A DNA stretch of 64,000 nucleotides from Cristatella mucedo (GCA_009760855.2 WPIO01000006.1:5934501-5998500); one strand, 5' to 3'; shown: positions 23,670-34,010, counted from the stretch's first letter. The notes: a model not told the origin generated them from the sequence alone. A program made the numbers and translations.

Positions 23670-23940
23670 TATAATCCGTAGTGGGTGTATCCACATTGCC
23701 TGTAGCTTGGGCAGCATATTGTAAAAGATGGCGTGGAACACTTCACCAGACCAAAGCCACTAAGTATACGTGCATGCTGACCCTGTGCATGTCACCCCTA
23801 ACTGTGATATTCAAGTTGTTTATCGAGCATGATGTCACTCACCATTCAATTGAGTTTCTCTTTGCAGCAAATGTAAGGCGCCTAGAAAGAGATTGAGTTC
23901 TCTGAGGGTGCTTCATCAAGTTTGTTACTGTTACTTTTTT
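23670..23940 (+). mobile_element. LINE-A 3' end
   Basis: + strand 3' UTR (GTGCATGTCACCCCTAACTG) and tail GAAAGAGATTGAGTTCTCTG. It is truncated to ~270 bp. Confidence 0.78.
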
Positions 23941-24539
23941 TGTAATTACGCCAAACTTCAATGGGTTGGGTATTACTCGACAATCCCTGAGGGCTACGTG
24001 TAGCTGACGGAGATAACTTTGATGATCACGTGACTGTCGCGTCCCTATTCCATTCCGTAAATTGTTAGGGAATACAGAAGAAAATTATTCTTGGCTCTGA
24101 CATTTTTGCAGAAATGTGAGCCGGTTACTCTGGTCTTCCAAGCTTCCAGAACTAGAGAAGTCTGCCAGTCTGCTGTTAACGACCATTTACCCTGGCCTGG
24201 CCTGTCGGAGAAGTGGAAGCAGCCACATCGTCCCCGTCCGTCTGTCGACTAAAGCAACCCGCTTTGTCCTGGAAATGGCTTGCTGTAGGTAACTTGACGA
24301 GCATTCCATAACGTTGCACTCCGTACCGTAGCATCTAAAAAATGCGGGCTTGCCTAGATACCACAGCTAAGCTCGTTCGTGCATTTTTGACCGCCTGTCT
24401 AGAATTCTTCAACTCACTACTTGCAGATACTCCTGCCTGTGGAATACAACTCTTAGTTTCTAAAAAAAATTCGCCAGCTTGGCTTATGTACGCAACAAAA
24501 GCCATGACGATTATCAGCACCGCTTTCAGTGTGTAACGA

Positions 24540-24640
24540 CGAATTGCCCTCACCAGGGTTTAAACTCACGACCTTGCTCGAGAGGAGTGACCTTAACCTT
24601 AACCCCAGTGCTAAGACGCTGGGCTGCTTGCCTTTTGAGA
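24540..24640 (-). mobile_element. Possible SINE-2 fragment
   Basis: On the - strand there is GCCCAGCGTCTTAGCACTGG (a tRNA-like left half), then AGGTCGTGAGTTTAAACCC and a short tail. Similar in layout to SINE-2, but too decayed to be sure. Confidence 0.35.
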
Positions 24641-24689
24641 ACGTCACTGTTGCCGCAGCACTTTTTTGCCTTGCTTTTGTCTGATCTGT

Positions 24690-25135
24690 GCTGGCTATCC
24701 GTCAAGTACCATGTCGACTTGAAATTGTATTTCCGTCACTAGCCCTCAGGTCTCTTCCTTATCTCGAGCTTATCTGGGCCGCCAGCCTACAGGAAATTCC
24801 ATCTTCTTCCGCTTCGCATCGAAGCGCCCGCCTTTGCTCGTCTGACTCGGGTCAGTTCGCTCTGCCCATGACCAACATAGAATCCTTTGGAGACCACGCT
24901 TTCAGTTCTGGCTACCAAAGCCCGAAACCGACTCTTTCATAACAGACTGCGCTCACTCACGACGTACCCTGAATTTATGTCATTGAAAAAAAAAGAAGCC
25001 GGCACCCACCTGCTCCTCTCAAAGTGCTTGCTCAGTCCGTGAGATCGTCCGTCCGTCGTGTGCTCGTTCTTCCTGAAACTGTGCATGTTACTACTAGCTA
25101 TGCGTGTGCTTCGTTTTTAGTATACGTAAAGTTCC

Positions 25136-25194
<59 letters not shown>
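24690..25194 (+). mobile_element. LINE-A 3' end whose tail became a (GA)n repeat
   Basis: Diverged C-terminal coding (ESFGDHAFSS) and 3' UTR lead to TACGTAAAGTTCCTAGAGAG. In other copies the tail here reads CCTAGAAAGAGATTGAG; in this copy it has turned into about 29 GA dinucleotides (25137-25194). Confidence 0.65.
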
Positions 25195-25196
<2 letters not shown>

Positions 25197-25671
25197 AGCT
25201 CTACTTATGTGCCCAGCAGATGCTTTATAATCAACCCTTGTAATAAGCTTGATTTTTCCAAAAGTCAGTCACAGTCACGGATGTCGCGTCTACATTAAGT
25301 CTCATGTTGTACATTGAGCACTGCTACGACGGTGCAGCAATAACTGTAGTGATAGTGTCCGAAAAAATGCTGATGCGATGCCAATTTGCACATGTAGCTG
25401 CAACGGGTACTGTCGTTGTTGAATTTGAACATTGAAATGCTAGAACTTCACGGAACTATGAACTCAATGGGGTCTCCAGTGGGCGAAAATTTTATTCCAG
25501 CAGCTTGCGCTCTCCGAACCCCTCTACCATCACCAGAACGACTACTGGCTTTCCCTGCCCATCCCAGCTTCCGTTAGGGCCAACTGAGATGGCATATTGG
25601 AAAGCTGCCAAAGTGAGCGTGAATGACCGGAAGTCGTGCTGCGCCAGCCTTTCGTAAATATAAATAAGTAA
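25195..25671. other. Intergenic, nothing recognised
   Basis: No gene or repeat identified. Confidence 0.4.
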
Positions 25672-26040
25672 ATAAAATTCATTTATATACCACACTAAGA
25701 GAACTTAATCTCTATTCAGGCGCTTCACATATACCACGGGGCTCGAGTCCATGACCGCGGCCAGGCATTGGTCGGGGCAAGCACCTTTTAACCACAAGTC
25801 GAATCTGCTCGTGATTCTTTACTTGGGCTTACTACGTTTACTTGATATAAATTTCAATATGCTCAGCATTAGTCTGCGTACCGTACAGGTAGTTCAATGC
25901 TGATTTGGTATCCGGCGCTGACGAATGCATTTTATAGAATTAAATTTATTTTTATTTTATCGGAAATGTTTTAAATATGATTATATAATACGCTTTCTTT
26001 TTTCTAGGTGTACAGATTTTGCCCAGTTAACTGATAACGC
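25672..26040 (-). mobile_element. Composite SINE: 5' module X plus SINE-1 body
   Basis: On the - strand, a ~250-bp AT-rich module (25790-26040) starts GTTATCAGTTAACTGGGCAA and ends ACGAGCAGATTCGACTTGTG. It leads directly into the SINE-1 body from GTTAAAAGGTGCTTGCCCCG, then box B and the shared tail. The same module-plus-body arrangement occurs on the + strand at 52310-52680. Confidence 0.8.
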
Positions 26041-27177
26041 TAAGCTTTCCAGTCAGTGGGTTTGGCTCACCTGCTAGGTCAGCGGGCATTCAGGCTCGCT
26101 TTTTGTGCTTTTTCATGGGTGCATTCTAATTTCCATTTAGAGCCCGTGGTTTCCGCCCGCCATTGGGGACCAGCCAGTTTTTACAGCGATGAAATGGGAA
26201 AAAAGAGCTAAACGAGTAAACTATTAGTTTACCTATCTCGGAAAACAACTAGAAAAACAAGCAACAACGGAAGCCACTCAGTGCCATACTGCCGCAACCC
26301 CACAGACACGTCGCGTACGACAAGCTCTACTGCAGGAAAAGAATATTTTAGAATCTTTCTTTATGATATCCTGGAGTAGAAGCTTAAATTTTTGAGTCTT
26401 CCGATTTCCCAGAAACAAACCAATGAGCCAACACAGTGAAACTGTTTCAGGCCGCTTTCTCAGTCCAATGCCTTACGCCAGACGATATTCTTTATCTGCG
26501 GTCAGACGAAGATGCCGGCTTAAACCTTCACCTTCGACCGCCGTGGAAAGACATCTCACTGATGAAAGATGTCTCTGCGGAAAGACGGTTTCTCTGACCT
26601 GATCGTCAAGTTCTTTCTGGTTGCATAAGTCTGACTTTCTCGCCTCAGCCGAATCTGCGAAATTAGAATCCGACTCTGCAATATTGTCATAGCTCTCTGG
26701 CTTGCTGCTGCTCTCTCTCTCCTGAAGATTGCGCCTTCAGTCCGGTGGAAGCGGGAAAGCTCAGGGCTGATCGTTACTCGAATGCGATCACGTGGATGCG
26801 CAGGGATACACGTGTGGATACACACAGGATGGGAGGCGCTTTTGCGCCAGTTGGAATTTATAAAGGGATCACAATTCCGACATGAGAGTTGCTCGAGTGG
26901 TCAGTCGGCTTCCGTCAAATTCTTGTGATAGCAAGCCTCGCGGCTCTCTATTCTTTCCAGTGACAGATGGTAAAAATACTGGAATAATTGAAACCATAAA
27001 ATGAAATTCTACACATCACAAATAAAGTTCGATAAATTCCATATAGCGAACAGCAATTGCCCGCCTTAATTCAAGAGTTCTTTCGCAGTGTTTGCATGTA
27101 AAAGGAGATGCCCATGACTTGTTTGATCGCCGAAAGGCATGCCGAAGTATGCGTTGTATCCCTCTCACATACAATAG
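26041..27177. other. Intergenic, nothing recognised
   Basis: AT-leaning unique sequence. No gene or repeat identified. Confidence 0.4.
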
Positions 27178-27295
27178 GATAATAATAATAGTAATACACT
27201 TGATGAAGCGCCCTCAGAGAACTCAATCTCTCTCTAGGCACTTTGCATTTGCTGCAAAGGAAACACGATCGAATGATGAGTGGTATCGTGCTTAT
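27178..27295 (-). mobile_element. LINE-A 3' end
   Basis: TTA tail, then - strand core AGAGAGATTGAGTTCTCTGA and 3' UTR (CGATCGTGTTTCCTTTGCAG). Confidence 0.8.
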
Positions 27296-28307
27296 ATAAT
27301 CATACGCTTTCACCCAGTAACTTTAGTCACTATCTTGATAATCTGTTCAAATACAAGTACAAGTTACAAAATGCATCTGCCGGTTTTAAGTAACCTCTTG
27401 ATGTCATCTCAATTAAACATAATCGTTCAATATTCTCCAACTCGGCGTGTACGTTCGTTGAACGGGGGAATGTACAAAAATGGGTCAAAACTGTTTTTAA
27501 ATTTTTTTCTTTCAGCAGGGTTACATGTCACAAATGAAATCCCGCGTTCTGATGACCGACCAAATTCGTGAAAAAATGCAAAATTTAAAGACCTAAACCT
27601 AAATAAACCGGAAATGACTCGCCGCCTTTGTTGTTGTGAGTTTCAGCACAAGTTCTAGCAGTTCGGTGTACCACACCTGAACATATACAAAAATAACAAG
27701 TCTATATCTTTAAAAAGTTCAGTAAGTAATAAAAATAAGCCATTAGTTCATTGTTATGTGTAAGTGGTTTTGGAGTGCCCGTAAGGGAAGGTCAAAGTTC
27801 GAATGTCGTTAGCACTAAAGCACTCGAGCTGCGCTGAATACTGTGGCTTGGCTTGTACCGCTTGTGCGGCGGGATATGAGCAAAAGTATTATTACGCCAA
27901 GAATTGTGCTGCCAGACAGTAATGAAATAAAAATCCTCAGGATAGTTTGATTATGTGAAACCCGTAATAATTATTGTTGGCCTGGCGATACGCGGTAGTC
28001 GTTAGCACCTCCGCAGCCTAGGGAAGCCGGCCGACATGGCGGTTGCTGTGAAGGCAGGACCTATGTACTGCTTGGATCCCGGCAAGCTTGCGTCCATTTC
28101 CGTCCCTCTCGGTATTTGGCGCCATATCGGTACCTGGCACGCTCACCCCCAAAAAGCGCTGGGTAATCGAGGCGAAAAGAGGAAAGGTTTTCGGTAATCT
28201 TATATATGACCTGGAGCAATTAGCAGCGTCAGTACTTACGCAGGTTGTCCCAGGTGTAATTCTCACATTTGGTTCCAAGAAACCAGGTTGAAAAGTATGG
28301 CTAGTAC
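27296..28307. other. Intergenic, nothing recognised
   Basis: AT-rich to 28000, then a GC-richer 280-bp stretch with open frames on both strands and no recognised family. Confidence 0.35.
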
Positions 28308-28465
28308 ATAATTCATTTGTATTTGTATAGCGTCCTTAGAGAACTTAATCTCTACTCAGGCGCTTCGCAGATGCCAAGTGGTTCGAGCCCGTCCCCTGAC
28401 CTTAGGCCAGACCTTGGTCCCCGCGGCGAGCACCTGAAGCACTGGGCCAAACCAGTGCGGCACGC
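28308..28465 (-). mobile_element. SINE-1 copy
   Basis: - strand SINE-1 with head CTGGTTTGGCCCAGTGCTTC, box B CGGGCTCGAACC and the shared tail GAGATTAAGTTCTCTAAGG. Confidence 0.82.
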
Positions 28466-28569
28466 TAATCCTACGGCGCGGCGCTTCACGTGACCGTCCT
28501 AATAATGCAATGCCTTTTCATCCCTCATCCAGTACGGAAGACGTAGACGACATAGTAAAAGGAGAGTAC

Positions 28570-29460
28570 AACAGGAAAAGGCGAAAGATTCAAAGATGCT
28601 GAGTAAGAGCTGAGTTTCGTTCGAGACGCAACGAGAACCTGCTGAATGTGCATAGGGTGGCATATGCCGGACGGAGCGGCGGTTTAGGAAGAGCCGAGCT
28701 TTGCTCTAAAATTTGCGGTTCGTTCGATTTGCCTCAGCCTATTGCACATAAAGCTTTCGCCAAATGTTTTGCAGAAATAGTTGATGTAGTGAAAGGAGTC
28801 GTGGACGAGTCGATGGTGAAAGCCGCGAGTGAGAAAGTGGAGCTAGCGAATTCTACTGGTGCAACAGCTGCCCCATAGACGGTGGCTGGAGGACCCGTGA
28901 CACTGCATCCCGAAATGGGTTAGCTACGGCTACTTCATTTACGACTGGACGCGTTTTTGATATGGAAGTCAAGACTAACCATTGCAGAGGTCGCGATGCA
29001 GGTGCATGACCGCACAGGTGTTTGACACGTGCACTTGGGAAGAGTGGCGTCGTGAAGGTGCATCGAAGGTGCATCATTTGAAGGTGCATCGAAGGTGCAT
29101 CATGTGAAGGTGCATCGAAGGTGCATCATGTGAAGGTGCATCGCGAATACATCGGCGGTCTCTTGCAACCCCTGGTGCCTGGTAGGTTACTTATTTAGCT
29201 TATGGAGACTCGAAAATCTTCTCTAAAAGTGAGCAAAGCGAAGGCTCGTGAGGACGTAGAAGTACAAAAGCTTGAGTGCATAAGGCGCGTAGCGAAGAGG
29301 CTTGGCAGACGTTTGCTCGATATTTCAGCACAAAAAGCAAGGGGTGCTAAGGTTGAATGGCAAGGGTAGGATGACAAAAGCGCTCATTGCAAAATCGTCG
29401 CAGAAGTATGGAACAGCAATCAGAGGAAATGCAGATAATCTATTCTGAGAATTTCGAAAA
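28570..29460 (+). pseudogene. Mutator-like transposase relic
   Basis: Four pieces in order, in shifting frames, match the widespread animal Mutator-like transposase domain as I remember it. (1) 28648-28850 reads VAYAGRSGGLGRAELCSKIC then LPQPIAHKAF and VDESMVKAASEK. (2) About 28875-29010 reads IDGGWRTRDTASRNGLATA then TTGRVFDMEVKTNHC, the strand with the conserved D-G-x-W. (3) 29204-29300 has GDSKIFSK and, in another frame, LECIRRVAKRLGRRL. (4) 29365-29445 reads GRMTKALIAKSSQKYGTAIR. The zinc-binding stretch between pieces 2 and 3 is lost, and a 26-bp minisatellite sits there. No terminal inverted repeats were found. Inactive. Confidence 0.72.
29052..29145 (+). repeat. 26-bp minisatellite inside the transposase relic
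   Basis: About 3.6 head-to-tail copies of a 26-bp unit built from two 13-mers (GTGAAGGTGCATC and GAAGGTGCATCAT), nearly without mismatches. Confidence 0.93.
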
Positions 29461-30030
29461 ATATCACTTTCCTGACAGCAGAAGCAAATTTCTTGCGGAG
29501 CAGTAACTATTTTCTATTTCTTTTAGGCATTAGAGGTTAGGAAAAGCGTGCTTTGCAAAGCGCAACAGTCTGAAGTCTGTTGCCAGTGCTATTTTAACGT
29601 CGCGCAGTTTCTTCGGCACAGGTCGCCTGCTGCTCGACCTGCTTTCTATTTCTCACGATCCCTTATCGTCCAGTCTGTCCTATTTTTTCATAGCTATCAT
29701 TTCATAGATATCTGTTTAAGAACCGGCTGCATACTTACTATTTTGTCTGCCATTTTTTGTCGAGTTCTTTTCGCGTCACGTGCATTCACTGTTGAAATAT
29801 AATGCAGGGTCCGTTTCTGGACTAATTTATCGCCATCCCAGTAGGAGAAGGAATATGTCCTATCCGGCCCGGGGCAGGCGGAGGAAAGCGAGCGTCCGCT
29901 CGGCCCAAGCAGCCGGAGTGAAGTGGCCCCTTCAATTGCCACAAGCCGAGTGCGCGATTGGGCATAGCTGACTAATCGATATTGAGCTGACCTCACCGAC
30001 GAGCAAGCAGGTTGGGACAGTACCACTGCC
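29461..30030. other. Intergenic, nothing recognised
   Basis: No gene or repeat identified. Confidence 0.4.
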
Positions 30031-30172
30031 GAGCTGGTTTGGTCTAGTGGTTAAGGTGCTCGCCCCGACCAAGGTCTGACTGAGGTCGTGGGCTCGAGCC
30101 CCGAGGCGCATGCGAAGCGCCTGAGTAGAGATTAAGTTCTCTTGGGGTGCTATACAAATGAATTATATATAT
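30031..30172 (+). mobile_element. SINE-1, best-preserved copy
   Basis: tRNA-like head GCTGGTTTGGTCTAGTGGTT with box A (TGGTCTAGTGG), GCTCGCCCCGACCAAGG, box B (GGGCTCGAGCCCC), an anchor GCGAAGCGCCTGAGT, and tail AGAGATTAAGTTCTCTTGGG then GCTATACAAATGAATTAT, ending in an AT run. Useful as the family reference. The internal promoter boxes imply RNA polymerase III transcription in the ancestor. Confidence 0.9.
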
Positions 30173-31309
30173 ATATTTTTACTTGAATTTAATCAGTCAC
30201 GCCATACAAAGAGGAGAACACTTCGCATTCGTTTGAGCCCGAGCTGCAAGAGACGTCCAATAGACGCTTCGTAAATCGCAGTTGGCAGAAAAGGGTCTGC
30301 TACTCACTGCAACTTCGGTGATGTTCGAGCTCCACCCGTCACGCCCTCGAGGACACTCGGCAGCAAACCCGGTGCTGCACGCATTGGCGATTGGTGCAGC
30401 TATTTTAAAGGCTCACACTCGCCAGGTCATGGTCATGGCCGCACCTAATTGGACAGCCACCGGTTGCTACTTGCTTCGCCGACGATCGGTCGGTGCGAAG
30501 TATCGCGCCTCTGCTTCTCCTGCCTGTGTAGCCCATATTCGGTACGCTAAAATACTTCAACGCTTTCGCGGCGGCAGCTGCGCTCTGGCCGCGGCTAAGC
30601 AAACCGGCACCGCTCGTCGTGCCGGTCGGTTTAGGATGGCGCCAGCAGCAGACGGCGAGCAGGTCGCTCGGGCGCTCGCTCGCCGACCGACCGCCAGGCT
30701 CGCGATCTCGGCTACCGTAGAGCGTTGATTCGTAGCCGAGTTGAGCTGGGAAGCATTTTTCTCGGGTCCGATCTGAATCAGGCTCAGCTACCGGCCGCAC
30801 CCGGCGGGGCTTATTATCGGCGGTTTGGCAAGCCTTCAATCCGGCTAGAGCGTGTTGGGCTTTGTCTCTGGATGATCCACCTAATGGGTAGCGGCAGGCG
30901 GCCGGGATTGTCAGCAGCTGGCGCTAGTCAGCGATGCGACCGTGCGCAGCAGCAGCAGCTGCGCACGGTCGCGCATCAGCGTCTCCGCCGTCCGAAGTGA
31001 TTAATGTTGGCAACGTCACGCCACCATGCCTCTGTTGGCCGGCCAGTCTGTCAGCCGGCGAGAGACGTGGCTACATCGTCTGCGAGATCGTCTTGTACGA
31101 TAGCTAGAGTCGCCGGCTCTGCATGGCTCCGGCGAGTCAGGCCAATCGAGGTCTAGCAGGTAGGTCCAGCCTTTGCCCGCACCATCAGCAGCTGCCTGAA
31201 TTTGGCAAGCTGTCTGCTTGTTCAGTGTGTGAGCGAGTTTCTTGGGTATCGTTGCCATATTCAGTGAATGCTACTAGCGAGAGGTTTTGCTAACCGTAAG
31301 TGTCTTTCA
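30173..31309. other. GC-rich, CpG-dense stretch without a confident gene
   Basis: 30250-31260 is markedly richer in G, C and CpG than its surroundings, as promoters often are. Open frames on both strands (30282-30728 +, 31016-31258 -) are not recognised. A 15-bp inverted repeat is at 30936-30972. Confidence 0.4.
30936..30972. repeat. 15-bp inverted repeat with 7-nt loop
   Basis: Left arm GCGACCGTGCGCAGC (30936-30950), loop AGCAGCA, right arm GCTGCGCACGGTCGC (30958-30972), perfect pairing. Confidence 0.93.
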
Positions 31310-31440
31310 ATGTTTGCTTTTGCACGTTTGATACCGTGCATGTCACAAGCCCCTTGGGTATTGAGTCTCTTGCAGCGACTTTGAAAGTGCTCGGATAGAT
31401 ATTAAATTCTCTTAGGGTTCTGTACAAACGACTTTTTATG
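31310..31440 (+). mobile_element. LINE-A-related 3' end
   Basis: 3' UTR words (GATACCGTGCATGTCAC) and a variant tail AGATATTAAATTCTCTTAGG. Confidence 0.6.
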
Positions 31441-31499
31441 ATACTGGTAATTATTTATTTTATTAAGTAATTTAGCTGTGCCTCTAATCAAACTTTATT

Positions 31500-31790
31500 A
31501 CTTTGACCTTGCTCTCAGTCCGAATTCTCACAGAGCCTGAAACTTACCCGACTGACACGTCTTGATATTCTGTGACTTGGCATATGAAAAGAAACAAAAA
31601 ACCCAGCTGTTCCACCGAGCATTTGCCTAGTCAGTGTGCATTATCTTTTGTGTGATTGTGTAAGCTTACATTGTGCATGTTATGACGAACCGATTGGCAC
31701 GCCTACTTTAAAGCATAGCTAAACTGCCTAGAAAGAGATTTGGTTATGTTAGGGTGCTATACAAATGTCTTATTGTTACTAAAATTATCG
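31500..31790 (+). mobile_element. LINE-A 3' end
   Basis: Diverged C-terminal and 3' UTR region, ending GCCTAGAAAGAGATTTGGTT and GGGTGCTATACAAATG. Confidence 0.65.
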
Positions 31791-32148
31791 GGCTGCTGCT
31801 GGCATACTGTTCTTAGCAACTGTTTCATAACTGTCAGCTATATCACTGGAGATGAACAGTCTCTACAAATGTCATGCCAGGGTACTTGGTCTTACTTGAA
31901 AGTTGATAATGTCGTGTGAGCATGCTGATTAATCAGATCCATGTGGTTTGTCTGTGTGTGTGTGTGTGTGTTCACGTGAATGCGACAGTGAGTACATCCA
32001 CGTACACTCATATGTGCATGCTGGTAGGTGCATGCAAGCACGCTAATACAAGCTTTAGCTATTGCCAGTAGCTCTCTCTGTCTCTCTGTCTCTGCCTCTG
32101 TCTCTGTCTCTTTCCATCTCTGTCTGTCTGTCTCTCTCTCCCACCCCT

Positions 32149-32154
<6 letters not shown>

Positions 32155-32232
<78 letters not shown>
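32155..32232. repeat. (CT)n microsatellite upstream of transporter 2
   Basis: About 35 CT dinucleotides, preceded from 32071 by CTCTCTGTCTCTG variants. It lies ~180 bp upstream of the transporter 2 start. A (GA)n lies 370 bp upstream of transporter 1. Confidence 0.96.
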
Positions 32233-32234
<2 letters not shown>

Positions 32235-32410
32235 TGGTCCACCCAATCCCTCTCTACCTTCTAATACCTTCTAATCAATCGTGACCGGTCGTTGACCATG
32301 CGAACCTGGCGGACGAGAGTTGGCTGATGTTTTGCCTCTCTTCCGTTTCATTTCACGGTTTTCAGCAACGCTGCTGCTGCAGCCGCATCGGCAGATGGGT
32401 GCGTGCATGC

Positions 32411-33094
32411 ATGACTGACTGCGTTCCAGACACGTCCAGCCAAAGTAGTCTATCAGTGGTGGACTCCGCTCTCGGCGGTGGCTGCAGCAACCACCAGCAG
32501 CAGGTCACCCTGCTGCTGCCGCCGCCAGCGTCGAAGATAGAGCGCAGGACGAAGTCCAAGAAGGAGCTGCTATTCTACGCTTTCTTGCTTGTCCTATTCG
32601 ACGTCGGCAAGCTGGTGACGAGCTACGCGCTCAAGTACTTTAATGACGACGTCTATCCCGTCGAGCAGACGCTCATCGTCTTCCTGACCGAGGACGCCAA
32701 GCTGATCGTAATGGTGGCCTACCTCGTCCGGTCGAGATCGCTCAGGGAGGTGACGCTGTCGCTCAAGTTTGCCGTTCCGTCCGTCTTGTACGCCATCAAC
32801 AACAACCTGTACCTGTATGCGTTCCACTTCACGACGCCTGCCGTGTGGAACATCCTCACTCAGAGTCGCATCATAATCACGGCGCTCATCTATCGGCTGA
32901 TATTCAAGAAGCACATAGCCCGGCTGCAGTGGCTGTCGCTCTGCCTGCTCGCGTTTGCCATCGCCCTGACACAGCTGCCGAGCTGCGTCTCAGGCGGCGG
33001 AGGCGGCGATGGGCCACCACTCTTGCAGCCTGTCGCCCTGGTCATTGCTGCCCTGTGCTCGCTAATCTCCGTCGCAGCCGGCATATTCATCGAG
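32411..33094 (+). CDS. Nucleotide-sugar transporter 2, coding exon 1 of 3
   Basis: Encodes residues 1-228 of a predicted 394-residue paralog of transporter 1. The frame is open from an ATG at 32327, but the pyrimidine-rich CGTTTCATTTCACGGTTTTCAG before 32366 looks like a 3' splice site (quoted around the site only), and starting at 32411 gives an N-terminus as long as transporter 1's; I therefore prefer 32411. The core is very similar to transporter 1: KKELLFYAFLLVLFDVGKLV, QTLIVFLTEDAKL, FAVPSVLYAINNNLYLYAFH, TPAVWNILTQSRIIITALIY and LQWLSLCLLAFAIALTQLPS. Six hydrophobic segments are visible. The exon ends in phase 0 at CGAG|GTAAGC, the same codon as in transporter 1. Substrate unknown. Confidence 0.9.
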
Positions 33095-33114
33095 GTAAGC
33101 CGCTGCTGCCTGCA

Positions 33115-33260
33115 TGCCTGCCTGCCTGCTCCCCCCCCCCCGGCCTGCTCCTCCCCGGCCTGCTCTCCCCCCCCCCGACCTGCTCTCTCCCCCGCCTGCT
33201 CTCCCCCCCAGCCTGCTCCCCCTCCCCCCACGCCGGCCTGCTCCCCCTTGCCTGCTCCGT
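33115..33260. repeat. C-rich minisatellite just after a splice donor
   Basis: Irregular units of GCCTGCTC followed by C runs of 5-11 lie 20 bp after the exon 1 donor. The opposite strand carries many G runs spaced closely enough for G-quadruplex formation. Confidence 0.85.
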
Positions 33261-33361
33261 GGCCAGCTACCGCCACCGAGCATCTCTACCTTGCAGCTTA
33301 ACAAAGAGACTTTACTGCTCTAGTTGGTGGTGCCTCGTGGTGCAACCGTCCTTGTGAGCTC

Positions 33362-33600
33362 GTAATAACAATAATAATAGTAATAATAATGGTAATAATA
33401 ATAATAACAAACTTGATAAAGCGCCCTCAGAGAACTCAGTCTTTCTACATGCTTTACATTTGCTGCAAAGGAAACACGATCGGATGGTTAGTGGTAGCAT
33501 GCTCGACAAACAACAAGAATACCATGATTATGGGTGATATGCACAGGGTCAGCATGCAAGTGTGGCTAACGGCAGCACAGTGGCAGCACGCATAAGCATA
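33362..33600 (-). mobile_element. LINE-A 3' end
   Basis: TTA tail on the left, - strand core with GAACTCAGTC variant, then 3' UTR with CGATCGTGTTTCC and CACTTGCATGCTGACCCTGT. Confidence 0.82.
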
Positions 33601-33624
33601 TTATTTAGGCGTCAAACATACTGC

Positions 33625-34010
33625 ACTTCTACAGCTAGTTATGAACATGGCTGCAGTATTGGTTACAAAATCCAAAGAGCTCTCGTCTTGTTTACTTGTA
33701 AAATTGTTATGGCTCCTGGTTCACCAACGGACACAGAGCAACACTTTTTACTGTTACCGACAAGGCCCGCCACCCTTGGGGTCCTTCATACCCAGCTGTA
33801 CTCGGTATAGTTTTAGACCTCCTCGTACCCTCAAGTTCTCTCTGGACCATAATTTAGCTGTACGATTCTCTCACTTGAAGACCGCCGGCGATGGAGGCAT
33901 TTGCTCTGCATGTCACTAACTCTGAAACTCACTCCCTCAATTTTTACTCGGCGAGATTTCTCTCCTGTTGCCAACTCTATGCTAGATCAATGCTACTCAC
34001 TTCCTTTAGT
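33625..34010 (+). mobile_element. LINE-B C-terminal and 3' region
   Basis: Broken coding matches 42830-43230: AACATGGCTGCAG, CCCGCCACCCTTGG, CTGTACGATTCTCTCACTT. 5'- and 3'-truncated. Confidence 0.68.

Noticed and set aside
28018-28291. Open frames on both strands in a GC-richer patch
   Set aside because: No recognised motif; the codon patterns of the two strands mirror each other.
29052-29145. CRISPR-like array
   Set aside because: Units are directly abutting with no spacers, in a eukaryotic genome; it is a minisatellite.
30031-30110. A functional tRNA gene
   Set aside because: Box A and box B are present, but the same unit with the LINE-like tail recurs many times, and no full cloverleaf with acceptor stem is evident, so it is a SINE.
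31016-31258. - strand frame starting MATIPKKLAHTLNKQ
   Set aside because: It has a reasonable start context and lies in a CpG-rich area, but I recognise no family and find no convincing donor; left as part of the GC-rich region.
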